64,000 bases of DNA from CAVSRC01 sp963798195. GTDB taxonomy: Bacteria > Pseudomonadota > Alphaproteobacteria > Rhizobiales > Kaistiaceae. The stretch covers positions 81,874-145,873 of the forward strand of contig CAWCSF010000007.1 in the NCBI GenBank assembly GCA_963798195.1, written 5' to 3'. Every line of letters starts with the position of its first letter. The stretch's first letter is position 1. The notes under the pieces are model-generated. The model had not been told where the DNA came from and searched no databases. It worked only from the letters and a program-made list of their open reading frames with translations. Of this stretch, positions 17,801 through 25,754 are shown piece after piece. The position numbers and the translations under genes were made by a program.

Positions 17801-19115
17801 GCCATTCGCCGGGTCGGGTCTCGACCTCCGCGCCAACGGTACGGCGCCGCTTGCGCTGCTCGCGCTGCGATCGGAGCGCGAACTGCGGCTCTCCGGCAAC
17901 GCCAAGGTCGATCTTGCCATCACCGGAGCACTCTCGTCGCCCTCCACGCGCGGCGCCATCGATCTGGTCGATGCGACCATTGCCGACAGCCAGAGCGGGT
18001 TCGGCGTCTCCGGCGCGAACGGCCGCATCGATTTCGACGGGCAGCGCGCCACGGTCCAGCAGGTCGCCGGACGCTTCGCGCAAGGCGGCGATATCGTCGT
18101 GTCAGGCACGATCGCGACCAACCAGGCAGGCCTGCCGGCCGACCTGACGGTGCGCGTCACCAATGGCCGCTACGCCGACGGTAACGTCGTGAACACGACA
18201 TTCTCCGGCAACCTCGCGCTCAAGGGACCGCTGCTCGGAAACGGCACGGTGACCGGCGAGATCAATCTCGGCCGCACGGAAATCCAGTTGCCAGACCGGC
18301 TCAGCGGCTCGGCCACCGCCATCGACGTGCGGCACGTGAATGCACCGGCGGACTTCACGCCGCCGGAACCACGCGAACGGCCTGTCGCCTCGGGTGGAGC
18401 GCCGCGAGGCGGCGGGCTTGCAATGGACATCGCGATGAGGGGCAATTCCGGCGTGTTCGTGCGCGGTTTCGGCATCGATGCCGAGCTGGGGGGCTCGCTC
18501 AGGATTGGCGGCACTACGGGAAATCCGCAGGCGGTAGGCGGCATGCAGATGGTGCGTGGGCGCATCGAAGCCTTCGGCCGGCGCTTCGAATTTACCCGCG
18601 GCACGCTCACTTTTGCTGGCAGCCTCACGCCGGTGGTCGATTTCTCCGCCACCACCCAGACGTCGGACGCGACGGTGACCCTCAATGTCATCGGCCCGGC
18701 GACCGACCCGAAGATATTCTTCACATCATCGCCAGACCTGCCGCAGGAGGAAATCCTGTCGCGGCTGCTGTTCGAGCAAAACGTCGGAAGCCTCTCGCCG
18801 ATACAGGCGATCCAGCTGGTCGACGCGGTTGGGCAACTCACCGGCGCGACGAGCGGCGGCGGCATCTTTGCCCGCATCCGTCAGGCCACCGGGCTCGACG
18901 ATCTGGACATCCGTCAGAATGCGAACGGCGGCACGACGGTCGGCATCGGACAGCGCATCAACGACAGCGTGCGCCTCGGGGTGGAGGCGGGTACCGGCGG
19001 CGCGGCCGGCCGGGTCGTGATCGACCTCGACATCACCAAGAATCTCAAGGCGCGCGGTGGCGCGGGCCAGGATGGTTCGGGCCAGATCGGCCTGACCTAC
19101 GAGCGCGAATACTAG
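14814..19115 (+). CDS. tamB: TamB, translocation and assembly module inner-membrane component
   Basis: A very large protein (about 1,430 residues) with one N-terminal transmembrane anchor (LALFVLTILTVAILVLVALA), a long periplasmic AsmA-like beta-helical region rich in Gly, Ala and Thr, and a C-terminal TamB domain of about 350 residues (GTLTFAGSLTPVVDFSA, DPKIFFTSSPDLPQEEILSR, LLFEQNVGSLSPIQAIQL). It ends with a beta-strand motif typical of the family (GLTYEREY). The frame opens with TTG at 14814, overlapping the tamA stop. GTG at 14820 or ATG at 14844 (AGCGAGG upstream) may be the true start. It bridges the periplasm to TamA. The 4.3-kb frame is unbroken, in contrast to the frameshift-rich parts of the window. 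Confidence 0.93.
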   Translation: MSVSKRKRGTMRRALALFVLTILTVAILVLVALATPPGRSVLAGMIERAASGNGITVSIDRLTGWAPFWIGADRVVVSDADGPFAEIDGLDVNIRTSALLVGGLSLDRIAAERVALSRPPRIPANDGASGALLPFAARDVRIARLELGEAIAGRQAALSLMGSFVSGSDGSIAATVDANRIDGGTGSLNAMIDRAAGDAPLTAEIALRESANGILLGLMGRPSGPGYALKASAGTDANSLSGNVSLTSDGAARFAGQFILSPADNGQRLVLSGNGDLAELVPPDYADLLSGPIDVAVDADWARVEGEPLPHITVRQGQVTTQSLRATASGGLGGSAADLSLKVAVAKPGGGNIALPFVGADSRVESVTLTGTAAPKGDVIRLELVGRVAGLETNGVRIPGTGLSGAIEARQDDPLAGGKLPFALRVEADAIETASGRVESRTDAPLLLTADGTLDTDTGTAETSARLVAAGGAVAFTGTVAADAIDGRATAGFPDIAPLAPLAGRTIAGAIDATAEGTLLGVSPDFTVSGTATNLETGDATIARLLEGVTRFVATLRGQDDGSTAVTDLSIDGATLKATGSATLGATGIAASVEGSVADLGRLADASTGAATFTLKASGALARPDVDATIAIADGTLLDQSIQNAAIDLKGAPTDGGWRAALTLNGSLAGGPLSGTAVASLDDTTGRFAFPDVDLSVGGNRITGAVEATPAGPLTGELSVDAPDVRALAALALVQATGSGRARVQFTPDGERQTVVIAFSGDDITYETAGANSIEGNVTADDVFGAPAVRGSVSATAMTVGGLRLDTATATATVEGGATLFEARAKGPDVDLSGTGRLAGAGNDQAVRIDTLNGTAFNLPVKLTEPLTISLGGPRSGISGATLALGGGTARIEGTVAPQLDVTVVVANVSASVANGLAPDLGAQGTISGQVAVTGQPDAPRIAWQANWSGFSLTASREAGLPALTLAAKGDATNAATTLDATLSGAGLSLTINGRAPFAGSGLDLRANGTAPLALLALRSERELRLSGNAKVDLAITGALSSPSTRGAIDLVDATIADSQSGFGVSGANGRIDFDGQRATVQQVAGRFAQGGDIVVSGTIATNQAGLPADLTVRVTNGRYADGNVVNTTFSGNLALKGPLLGNGTVTGEINLGRTEIQLPDRLSGSATAIDVRHVNAPADFTPPEPRERPVASGGAPRGGGLAMDIAMRGNSGVFVRGFGIDAELGGSLRIGGTTGNPQAVGGMQMVRGRIEAFGRRFEFTRGTLTFAGSLTPVVDFSATTQTSDATVTLNVIGPATDPKIFFTSSPDLPQEEILSRLLFEQNVGSLSPIQAIQLVDAVGQLTGATSGGGIFARIRQATGLDDLDIRQNANGGTTVGIGQRINDSVRLGVEAGTGGAAGRVVIDLDITKNLKARGGAGQDGSGQIGLTYEREY

Positions 19116-19121
19116 CCGGGA

Positions 19122-19910
19122 CTACAGCGCGCGCCGGGCTTCGTCGGCGCCGAGCGCGGTCTCGCGCGTGCCGGTCACGATAATCTCCAGCACGTTCTGT
19201 TCGCTGCTGTGCGAGATGTGACGGTCGCCCACGTTCTCGCCGCGCTTGAGCACCATCACCCGATCTCCGACCGCGAAAATGTCCTGGAGCCGATGCGAGA
19301 TGATGATCTGCGCGACGCCGTGCTTCTTCAGTTCCAGCATGGTTTCGAGCAGGCGCTGGGTCGCCATGACTGAGAGGTTCGCGGTCGGTTCATCGAGGAT
19401 GACGACGCGCGGCTCGAAGGAAATCGCCCGGGCGATGGCGACCGACTGTTGCCGCCCGCCCGAAAGGCTTTCGACCTTCTGGTAGACCGAGTTCACATCG
19501 ACCTTCAGCCGCTTCAGCACGGCGTCGGCCTCTGCGTACATCCGCCGGCGGTCAACGAACGGGCCTTTTCGCGGCCAGCGGCCGAGAAAGATGTTCTGCC
19601 CGACATCCATGTTCCCGCAGAGCGCGAAGTCCTGGTAGATCATCTCGATACCGACATCGCGGCTTTCGTGCGGGCTCTTGAAGTGCACCGGCTTGCCAGC
19701 AACGAGAATCTCGCCATCGTCGCGCTGGTAGGCGCCCGACAGGATCTTCATCAGGGTCGACTTGCCGGCCGAGTTGTCGCCGACCAGCCCAAGGATTTCG
19801 CCGGGGTAGAGTGTCAGATCGACATCGACCAGGGCGCGGACCGCGCCGAACGATTTGTTGATGCCGCGCATCTCGATGATGGGCGTCTGGCTTTCGCTGA
19901 TGTCAGACAT
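19122..19910 (-). CDS. Sugar ABC transporter ATP-binding protein, single-domain (FrcA-like)
   Basis: A 262-residue single nucleotide-binding domain of the carbohydrate uptake CUT2 type. Walker A reads GDNSAGKST, the signature is LSGGRQQSVAIARAI, Walker B is VVILDEPTANLS and the H-loop is IISHRLQ. The length fits FrcA (about 260 residues) rather than the double-domain RbsA. The Asp-Asn-Ser-Ala residues in the Walker A loop and Asn in PTANLS are slight departures from the commoner forms. It should couple ATP hydrolysis to the double permease encoded upstream, which its ATG overlaps by eight bases. Its stop lies six bases from the convergent tamB stop. Confidence 0.85.
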   Translation of the reverse strand: MSDISESQTPIIEMRGINKSFGAVRALVDVDLTLYPGEILGLVGDNSAGKSTLMKILSGAYQRDDGEILVAGKPVHFKSPHESRDVGIEMIYQDFALCGNMDVGQNIFLGRWPRKGPFVDRRRMYAEADAVLKRLKVDVNSVYQKVESLSGGRQQSVAIARAISFEPRVVILDEPTANLSVMATQRLLETMLELKKHGVAQIIISHRLQDIFAVGDRVMVLKRGENVGDRHISHSSEQNVLEIIVTGTRETALGADEARRAL

Positions 19911-22170
19911 TAGCTGCTTCCGTTGAAACGGTATCCGCTTGTGGTTTCGTTCGTGTCAGGGCGCGCCGGATCGTCGCGAAAATATTCGCCTGCCGGACCC
20001 AGATGTCGATCAGCACGGCCACGATCAGGATGAGGCCGATGAAGACGTTCACCCAGTGTTGCGGCATGGCGTAACCCTGAACATTCAGCTGCAGCAGCGC
20101 GCGAACGAGTGTGATCACCGCAGCTCCGGCGAGCGCGCCGATCACTGTGCCGTAACCACCGAAGATCGAGCCGCCGCCGATGATGACCGCGGCAATGCCG
20201 TCGAGTTCGCGGAACTGGCCGGCGACGGGGTTGAAGCTGCGGAAGTAGGCGATGTTGATGAGGCCCGCCATGGTCGCGCAGAAGGCGCAGAACACCATGG
20301 CGATGAACCGCACGCGGCGGGTCGAGATACCGGCGTAGTCCGCGGCCCGGCGGTTGCCGCCGGTCGCATAGAGGCGCTGCCCGAAGGGCATGAAGGCAAG
20401 CACGCTGCCTGCGATAATCGAGACCAGTATCATCCAGATGGTTTGCACGCTGACGACATCGGTCACCGCACCGAGGAACCCCGCCGGGTGCGGCAGATCA
20501 AGATAGGCGAGGATGTCGCCGACCTTCCGTCCGATGAGATTGTATGTCTCGTTGAATCCGGTGAGCTGCTGCCCGGCAACAAGCCATGAGGCGAGCCCGC
20601 GCGCGATGTAGAACATGCCGAGCGTCGCGATGAAGGCGGGCAGGCCGAGCGAAACGGTAAGGAGCCCGTTGATCACGCCGGCGGCGAGCCCCACGGCGAG
20701 CCCGATCAGCATCGCTTCCCCCGGCCCGAGACCCAACACTTTCAGCGCATAGGCAGCGGCGCTGCCGGCGAGCGCAAGGACCGCGCCGACGGAGAGATCG
20801 ATGTCTCCGGCCGCTATGACATAGGTGAGGCCGATCGCGATCAGCGCCAACTCGGTGTAGTTCAGGAGAATGGCAAACGTGTTCGGCAAGAGCGCCCAGT
20901 AGTCGGGCCTGAGCGAAAGGCCCACGCACCAGAGGATGACGGTCAGCAGGATGGCCAGCGCGTCGCGCCGCGCCAGGAACTTGCCGAAACCGCGCGCCGT
21001 CAAAGCCTTGTCGGTCGCCATCGCGCCCTTGGTCTGCACGCCTTCGATGGCGACGCCGCCGGTTTCCAGCGCCCTGGGCTGAGGACGGCCGCGAAGCCAG
21101 GCCCAGAGGCGCGCGGGCACGCGCCGCCGGATAATGAGCGGCTCGATCAGAACCGCCACCAGCAGAAGGATGCCGATGAACGCCGGGACGGCGCCGGCTG
21201 GCAACGAGAAGTTGGCCTGCACCTGAACCGGTTCGCCGTTGATCACGATGATCCGCGTGATCGGCACGCCTTCGCGCAGCACCTTGTTGATAAGCACCGT
21301 GAGCAGCGCGCCGATGAAGCTGCCGATGACGCGCCCGCGGCCGCCGAGGATCGAAGCGCCACCGATGATGACGGCGGCGATTACGATCAACTCGGCGCTC
21401 AGGCCCGCCTGCGGAGAGATTCCCTTGTCCTGCGCCGTTGCCATCAATCCGGCGACGGTTGCGCACAGGGAGGACAGCAAATACGCGCGGACACGAACCC
21501 ACGAAGTTGGGATGCCGGCATAGATCGCCGCCTGCTCGTTGCCGCCCGTGGCGAAAGTCTCGTAGCCCCAGCGGGTCTTCGCCAGCACCACCGCGCCGAT
21601 CGCGACCACGATCAGCGCCAGCGTGATCTGGTTGTTGAAGCCCCACGCGTTGAATTCGCCGAGCTGGAAGAACCACTGATAGTCGCGCGCCTTGATGGGA
21701 TAGTGAATCGACTGGCCGCCGGTGAGGCCGAGCACGAAGCCGCGCCCGATGAGCAGCATCGTCAGCGTGGCGATGAACGCCGGCACGCGAAGCGCTGTGA
21801 CCAGCAATCCGTTCAACAGGCCGATGAAGGCGCCGAGCAACAGGCAGACGCCGATGGCCGGCACGACACCGAGATCGTAGTGATTGGGGTCGAACATGTA
21901 GGCGAAGGCGACGCCGATCAGGCCATAGGTCGATCCAACCGACAGGTCGAGGTCCTTGTTGGCAATGACGAACGTCATGCCAACGGCCATCACGGCGTAG
22001 CGCGCGGTATCGCGGAGCAACGCCTGCAAGGCGTCGGGCGAACCGAAGAAACCTGGATTGATGAACGCGCCGACTATGTAGAGCAGCGCCATCATGGCGA
22101 GCAGTCCGACTTCCCATCCGCCGACAAACTGGGATGGAGGACGGCCGAGTGCAGGCTGGACTGTGGTCAT
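19903..22170 (-). CDS. Sugar ABC transporter permease, two RbsC-like domains fused in one polypeptide
   Basis: A protein of about 755 residues containing two complete BPD_transp_2 permease domains in tandem. Domain 1 (about 20-350) has VIANKDLDLSVGSTYGL, VPAFIATLTMLLIGRG, AIYAGIPTSWVRVRAYLLSSL and IGGASILGGRG. A basic linker follows. Domain 2 (about 400-740) repeats each element as VIAAGDIDLSVGAVLAL, LPAFIATLGMFYIARG, ADYAGISTRRVRFIAMVFCAF and IGGGSIFGGYG. Each half would supply eight to ten membrane helices. The usual transporter has two copies of one RbsC/FrcC. Here a fused pseudo-heterodimer fills that role. The ATG at 22170 has AGAAGG upstream. The frame is continuous, with no sign that an error joined two genes. 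Confidence 0.85.
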   Translation of the reverse strand: MTTVQPALGRPPSQFVGGWEVGLLAMMALLYIVGAFINPGFFGSPDALQALLRDTARYAVMAVGMTFVIANKDLDLSVGSTYGLIGVAFAYMFDPNHYDLGVVPAIGVCLLLGAFIGLLNGLLVTALRVPAFIATLTMLLIGRGFVLGLTGGQSIHYPIKARDYQWFFQLGEFNAWGFNNQITLALIVVAIGAVVLAKTRWGYETFATGGNEQAAIYAGIPTSWVRVRAYLLSSLCATVAGLMATAQDKGISPQAGLSAELIVIAAVIIGGASILGGRGRVIGSFIGALLTVLINKVLREGVPITRIIVINGEPVQVQANFSLPAGAVPAFIGILLLVAVLIEPLIIRRRVPARLWAWLRGRPQPRALETGGVAIEGVQTKGAMATDKALTARGFGKFLARRDALAILLTVILWCVGLSLRPDYWALLPNTFAILLNYTELALIAIGLTYVIAAGDIDLSVGAVLALAGSAAAYALKVLGLGPGEAMLIGLAVGLAAGVINGLLTVSLGLPAFIATLGMFYIARGLASWLVAGQQLTGFNETYNLIGRKVGDILAYLDLPHPAGFLGAVTDVVSVQTIWMILVSIIAGSVLAFMPFGQRLYATGGNRRAADYAGISTRRVRFIAMVFCAFCATMAGLINIAYFRSFNPVAGQFRELDGIAAVIIGGGSIFGGYGTVIGALAGAAVITLVRALLQLNVQGYAMPQHWVNVFIGLILIVAVLIDIWVRQANIFATIRRALTRTKPQADTVSTEAANV

Positions 22171-22212
22171 CGGGCCTTCTGCTTCCCGCTTGCGGAAGGG
22201 CGACACAAGGAA

Positions 22213-22239
22213 CCGCGAGAGAGCTTAGCCCTCTCGCGG
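22213..22239 (-). terminator. Intercistronic hairpin between binding protein and double permease
   Basis: A perfect 9-bp inverted repeat, CCGCGAGAG at 22213-22221 and its complement at 22231-22239, with a nine-base loop, lies in the 91-base gap after the binding-protein stop. It lacks a T-run and probably serves as an mRNA stabiliser or attenuator that lowers permease expression relative to the binding protein. Confidence 0.5.
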
Positions 22240-22261
22240 CGGCTCAGAAACCGACCTGGGA

Positions 22262-23344
22262 TCAGTTTTCGAAGCGCTTTCCGACGTTACCGACGTTGTC
22301 CTTCGTCACCAGCTGGGCGCGGGTGTCGAGGTTGGCGGCGGAGATGCCACGGTCGATCTGCAGGTAGAGCTGCATGACCGGCCAGAAGCCTTGCAGGAAC
22401 GGCTGCTGCCCAAGGGCACCGGTGAGATCGCCGGACTTCAGCGCGGCCTGCTGGGCCGGGCCGAGGTCGAACCCGTAGGCGCAGATCTTGCCGGTCATGC
22501 CGGTCTGCGCCACGGCCTTTGCGAGTGCCGGCGTGAACACGTTGTTGCCGGCAAAGGCACCCACAACATCACCGCGCGATTCGAAGAGCGACACAATCGC
22601 GTTGACCGGATCGTTCGGATCCGCATCGACACCGACGCCTTCCGGACCCGCATCGACCTTGAAGTTGTCGAGCTTGCCTGCAGCCTTGAGCGCGGCGACG
22701 ATCGCGCCATACGCAGAAGTGACGCGGTTGTTCACCTCGACGTTGCCCATCGCGGTCGAGTTCGGAAGCACGATCGTGCCCTTCTCGATGCCCTTGTCCG
22801 CCAGGCACTGAACGAGCGCGTTGCCCGCGATTGCCGCGGCCGAGGCGTCCTGCCCGGTGTGGCTGATCTGGAGGCGGTGATAGATGCCGCCGTCGAACGA
22901 GTTCGTCGTCGCGACCGGGATGCCGTTCTTCTCCGCGGTCTTGACGATATCGTCATAGGCGCCAACCTGCGGTGTGGTGAGGATGATGCCGTCGATCGTC
23001 GGATCCTGAACGATTTGATTCAGGATTTCGATCTCGCGCGCCGGATCGTCGGTCGGCGACTCCGAGCCGAGTAGCAGAATCTTCGCGCCGATCATGTTGC
23101 CGGCGACCATCGCGCCTGCATAGACCGGATCGAAGAAGCCGTTGCCGGCGGTATGCGTGACGATCGCGAAGGTGAGGTGTCCGTCAGCCGAATGGAAATC
23201 CTTCGTGCCGGGCGCCTCTTTCGCGGCGTCTTCGAAGGTGTAGCCGCCGACCGCCTTGTCGACCGACCCTGATTGCGCCCAGGCTCCTGACGCTGCGAAC
23301 GCGGCAGCGGCCCCAAATGCTACCGCTGTCAAAATTCTCTGCAT
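22262..23344 (-). CDS. Periplasmic sugar-binding protein (LacI/RbsB-like fold)
   Basis: A 360-residue binding protein with a Sec signal peptide (ATG at 23344, GGGAGGGA upstream, cleavage near GAWA). The mature domain is the two-lobed periplasmic binding protein type 1 fold seen in RbsB and FrcB (TFAIVTHTAGNGFFDPVYAGA, ILNQIVQDPTIDGIILTTP, GIPVATTNSFDGG, AFAGNNVFTPALAKAV, ICAYGFDLGPAQ). It delivers a sugar or polyol to the fused permease. It heads the minus-strand operon and is separated by two palindromes from the LacI-type regulator gene that lies just upstream on the same strand. A longer ORF reaching 23452 has no supporting ribosome-binding site. Confidence 0.9.
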   Translation of the reverse strand: MQRILTAVAFGAAAAFAASGAWAQSGSVDKAVGGYTFEDAAKEAPGTKDFHSADGHLTFAIVTHTAGNGFFDPVYAGAMVAGNMIGAKILLLGSESPTDDPAREIEILNQIVQDPTIDGIILTTPQVGAYDDIVKTAEKNGIPVATTNSFDGGIYHRLQISHTGQDASAAAIAGNALVQCLADKGIEKGTIVLPNSTAMGNVEVNNRVTSAYGAIVAALKAAGKLDNFKVDAGPEGVGVDADPNDPVNAIVSLFESRGDVVGAFAGNNVFTPALAKAVAQTGMTGKICAYGFDLGPAQQAALKSGDLTGALGQQPFLQGFWPVMQLYLQIDRGISAANLDTRAQLVTKDNVGNVGKRFEN

Positions 23345-23411
23345 GGCATTCCCTCCCGTTTTTGTGCAGCCGGGCGCGACCCTTCGGTTGTCGAAAGTGC
23401 GTGCGAGGCTG

Positions 23412-23425
23412 ATTTTGCGCAAACA
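23412..23425. promoter_or_regulatory. Candidate LacI-type operator, site 1
   Basis: ATTTTGCGCAAACA, with a perfect 10-bp core palindrome TTTGCGCAAA centred on a CG step, 68 bases upstream of the binding-protein ATG. LacI-family operators are palindromes of about 14 bp with a central CG. A matching second site lies exactly 30 bp further upstream, centre to centre, and a LacI-type regulator gene is adjacent. The link to that regulator is inferred. Confidence 0.5.
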
Positions 23426-23441
23426 TCTTAACGAGAGGTCC

Positions 23442-23455
23442 TGATTACGCAATCA
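23442..23455. promoter_or_regulatory. Candidate LacI-type operator, site 2
   Basis: TGATTACGCAATCA, a 14-bp palindrome with a single mismatched pair and a central CG. It shares the half-site pattern TxxTTxC/GCAAxCA with the site 30 bp downstream, which suits cooperative binding on one face of the helix. From 23,460 to 23,650 I see no gene or further repeat. Confidence 0.5.
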
Positions 23456-23650
23456 TATTATCAATGGATCGACCGGCGTTTCCCACTTCCGTGGCTCGCG
23501 GGCATTGTTGAAGCGCCGCTAGCCTCCGCCGCTCCGACTGAGTAGTCGATGGCGCCGTCGGAATCTATTCATCGGATGAAAGGCTTATGAGTGCGCGGCC
23601 GAAGAAGGCAGCGCCGCCATAGGGCGAGCACGTCAAAACACAAAAGACCG

Positions 23651-24715
23651 TTATGCGGTCCCTTTGATGACCAACTCGATGGGAAGCCGAATAATGGTTT
23701 CCTCGACAGGTTCGCCGCGAGACAGCGCGATTGCGAGTTTGGCCGCGCGCCTCCCCGTCTCGGCTCGGGGGAGCGCGACATAGGTCAGCGGCACCGGCAA
23801 ATAGGGCCCCAGTTCTACCTCGCCGATACCGACCACCGCTACATCGCGCGGAACCGATCGGCCGGCCTTGATCAACTGGAGGACCACGGCCGCCGTCCAG
23901 ATTTCGCCGCCGACCACGAGGCCGTCCATGCCGGCCGTCGCGTCGGTGAGATGGCTGAGACCGCGCAGGGCCGCGTCCACACTGTGCTCGACCTGAGCGA
24001 CTGTTGCGTCGCTGACTGCCAGCCCGGCCTCGCGCATGGCGCGGCGGTGGCCTTCGAGACGGTCCCGCGCGTTCGACGTTGCACGCGGGTGCCCACAAAT
24101 GAGGCCGATCTTGCGCCGGCCGATCTCGATCAACCGCTTCGTTGCCAGATAACCCGCCTCAAGATCCGAATGGCCGACGGCAAAATTCACCGGTTGTTTC
24201 GGCAGGTTGCCGACCTCGATCACCGGGAGAGGGAGGTTTTGAAGAAGCTTCTTCGTCCTGGACGTGTGGCCGATGGACGGGAGCAGGATTGCCTGAACGC
24301 GGAGCGCAAGCAACGAACTGATGGCCTCGGGCTCGCGCGCCTGGGCGTAGTCGATCGCCTGCAGGGCAAAATCGTAGTCGCCTTCTTCGAACACGCGGCG
24401 CGCGGCTTCGACGAACGGCAGGTAGATGGAGTCCTGCAGTGTCGGCAAAATGATCCCGAACGCGCGCGATCGGTTGGACGCCAGCGTCGCCGCAGCCTTG
24501 TTACGGACGTAGCCCATGTCCGCCGCGACCGAGAGAATTCTTTCCCGGGTTTCCGAGCGGATCGACGCCGACCGGCCGAAAGCCCGCGACACGGTCATCT
24601 GGGAGAAGCCGCTCACGCGGGCAACGTCGTCCATGGTCGGAAGCGTGCGCTTTGACCAGGTATGTCCAGATTTTCTGCGCGGCCGCGGCATGGTGGGAGG
24701 GGAAGCTTCGGTCAT
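23651..24715 (-). CDS. LacI-family transcriptional regulator
   Basis: A 354-residue regulator. The N-terminal helix-turn-helix and hinge are clear (TMDDVARVSGFSQMTVSRAF, RILSVAADMGYVRNKAAATLAS), followed by the periplasmic-binding-protein-like effector domain (RSRAFGIILPTLQDSIYLPFV, GHSDLEAGYLATKRLIEIG, RDVAVVGIGEVELGPYLPV). GntR-I (gluconate) regulators share this overall pattern. It probably represses the adjacent binding-protein operon through the two CG-centred palindromes upstream of that operon, and sugar binding would relieve repression. The ATG at 24715 begins 27 residues before the helix-turn-helix. Confidence 0.9.
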   Translation of the reverse strand: MTEASPPTMPRPRRKSGHTWSKRTLPTMDDVARVSGFSQMTVSRAFGRSASIRSETRERILSVAADMGYVRNKAAATLASNRSRAFGIILPTLQDSIYLPFVEAARRVFEEGDYDFALQAIDYAQAREPEAISSLLALRVQAILLPSIGHTSRTKKLLQNLPLPVIEVGNLPKQPVNFAVGHSDLEAGYLATKRLIEIGRRKIGLICGHPRATSNARDRLEGHRRAMREAGLAVSDATVAQVEHSVDAALRGLSHLTDATAGMDGLVVGGEIWTAAVVLQLIKAGRSVPRDVAVVGIGEVELGPYLPVPLTYVALPRAETGRRAAKLAIALSRGEPVEETIIRLPIELVIKGTA

Positions 24716-24932
24716 GGAGTGGTGCTGAATGCGGCGAACGCTTCAGATGGCGGGAACTCTAGAGAGTATCACGCGCAGCGGCTAGATGCCCATGATACGC
24801 CTCGGCGGCAATGGGCAGCCGGATCAGTTGCAGGGTGACTAAATAACCCCGTAAGCTTGTCGCAATTCACCCTGCGGTCGATCGTGTCGGCGCCCAGCGG
24901 GATGGCGGCCAGATGGTCACGGGGAGGAATGC

Positions 24933-25730
24933 ATGGCGAACAGGATCAAGGAAATATGGGCGCGCGGCGGCACCGCCATCGGCGGCTGGCTTGCCATCCC
25001 CTCGGGATACTCGGCCGAAGTCATGGCCAAGGCCGGCTTCGACTCGCTGACCGTCGATATGCAGCACGGCGTTCAGGACTACCAGTCGCTGATCGCCTGC
25101 TATCAGGCCATCGGGCCGGCCGGACCGGTGCCGCTGGTCCGGGTGCCATGGCTGGAGCCGGGCATCGTCGGCAAGGTCCTCGATGGTGGCGCAGCCGGCA
25201 TCATCTGCCCCATGATCAACACGGTGGATGAGGCCAAGGCGCTGGTTTCCTACATGCGCTATCCGCCCCTCGGCGTGCGCAGCCACGGCCCGATCCGGGC
25301 CGGCGCCTATGGCGAGGCCGGCACGTACTACAAGACCGCGAACACCGACATCCTCTGCATGCCGATGATCGAAACCGAGGAGGCGGTGAACAACATCGAC
25401 GCCATCGTCGATGTACCCGGCATCGACGCGGTCTACATCGGGCCGGGTGACCTCGGATTCTCGATGGGGCTTCCGCCGAAGCTGGATCGCGAGGAACCCG
25501 AGATCCTCAAGATGTACGAGCGCGTTCTCAAGGCCTGCGCGCGCCGCGGCATCTACGCGGGTCTGCACAACGCGACCCCGGCCTATGCCATCCGCATGAT
25601 GGAGATGGGTTTCCGTTTCCTCGTCCTCGGCAACGATTCCGGGGCGATGCTGCGCGCCGCGAAGGGCGACGTCGACGCCGTGAGTGCGGCGCGCGCCTCG
25701 GCGAAGGACGTTCGGGACAAGGTCGCCTGA
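24933..25730 (+). CDS. HpcH/HpaI-family aldolase (2-oxo-3-deoxy acid aldolase)
   Basis: A 265-residue class II, metal-dependent pyruvate aldolase fold. Characteristic stretches are GGWLAIPSGYSAEVMAKAGFD, TVDMQHGVQDY, VRVPWLEPGIVGKVLDGGAAGIICPM, YPPLGVRSHGP, MIETEEAVNN (metal-binding Glu), IGPGDLGFSMG (metal-binding Asp). The family splits 2-oxo-3-deoxy sugar acids or related 4-hydroxy-2-oxo acids into pyruvate and an aldehyde. It is therefore a natural step after the sugar-acid dehydratases found elsewhere in the window. The start ATG has GGGGAGGAA upstream. It converges with the 2-hydroxyacid dehydrogenase gene, 24 bases away. Confidence 0.88.
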   Translation: MANRIKEIWARGGTAIGGWLAIPSGYSAEVMAKAGFDSLTVDMQHGVQDYQSLIACYQAIGPAGPVPLVRVPWLEPGIVGKVLDGGAAGIICPMINTVDEAKALVSYMRYPPLGVRSHGPIRAGAYGEAGTYYKTANTDILCMPMIETEEAVNNIDAIVDVPGIDAVYIGPGDLGFSMGLPPKLDREEPEILKMYERVLKACARRGIYAGLHNATPAYAIRMMEMGFRFLVLGNDSGAMLRAAKGDVDAVSAARASAKDVRDKVA

Positions 25731-25754
25731 GACGTCGGCTTCGCCGTCGGCTGC

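Noticed and set aside
12910..18083. Long minus-strand frames (541 and 650 codons) across tamA and tamB
   Set aside because: They are reverse-strand shadows of GC-rich coding sequence, rich in Arg, Gly and His without any family motif, and they lie opposite strongly supported Omp85 and TamB proteins.
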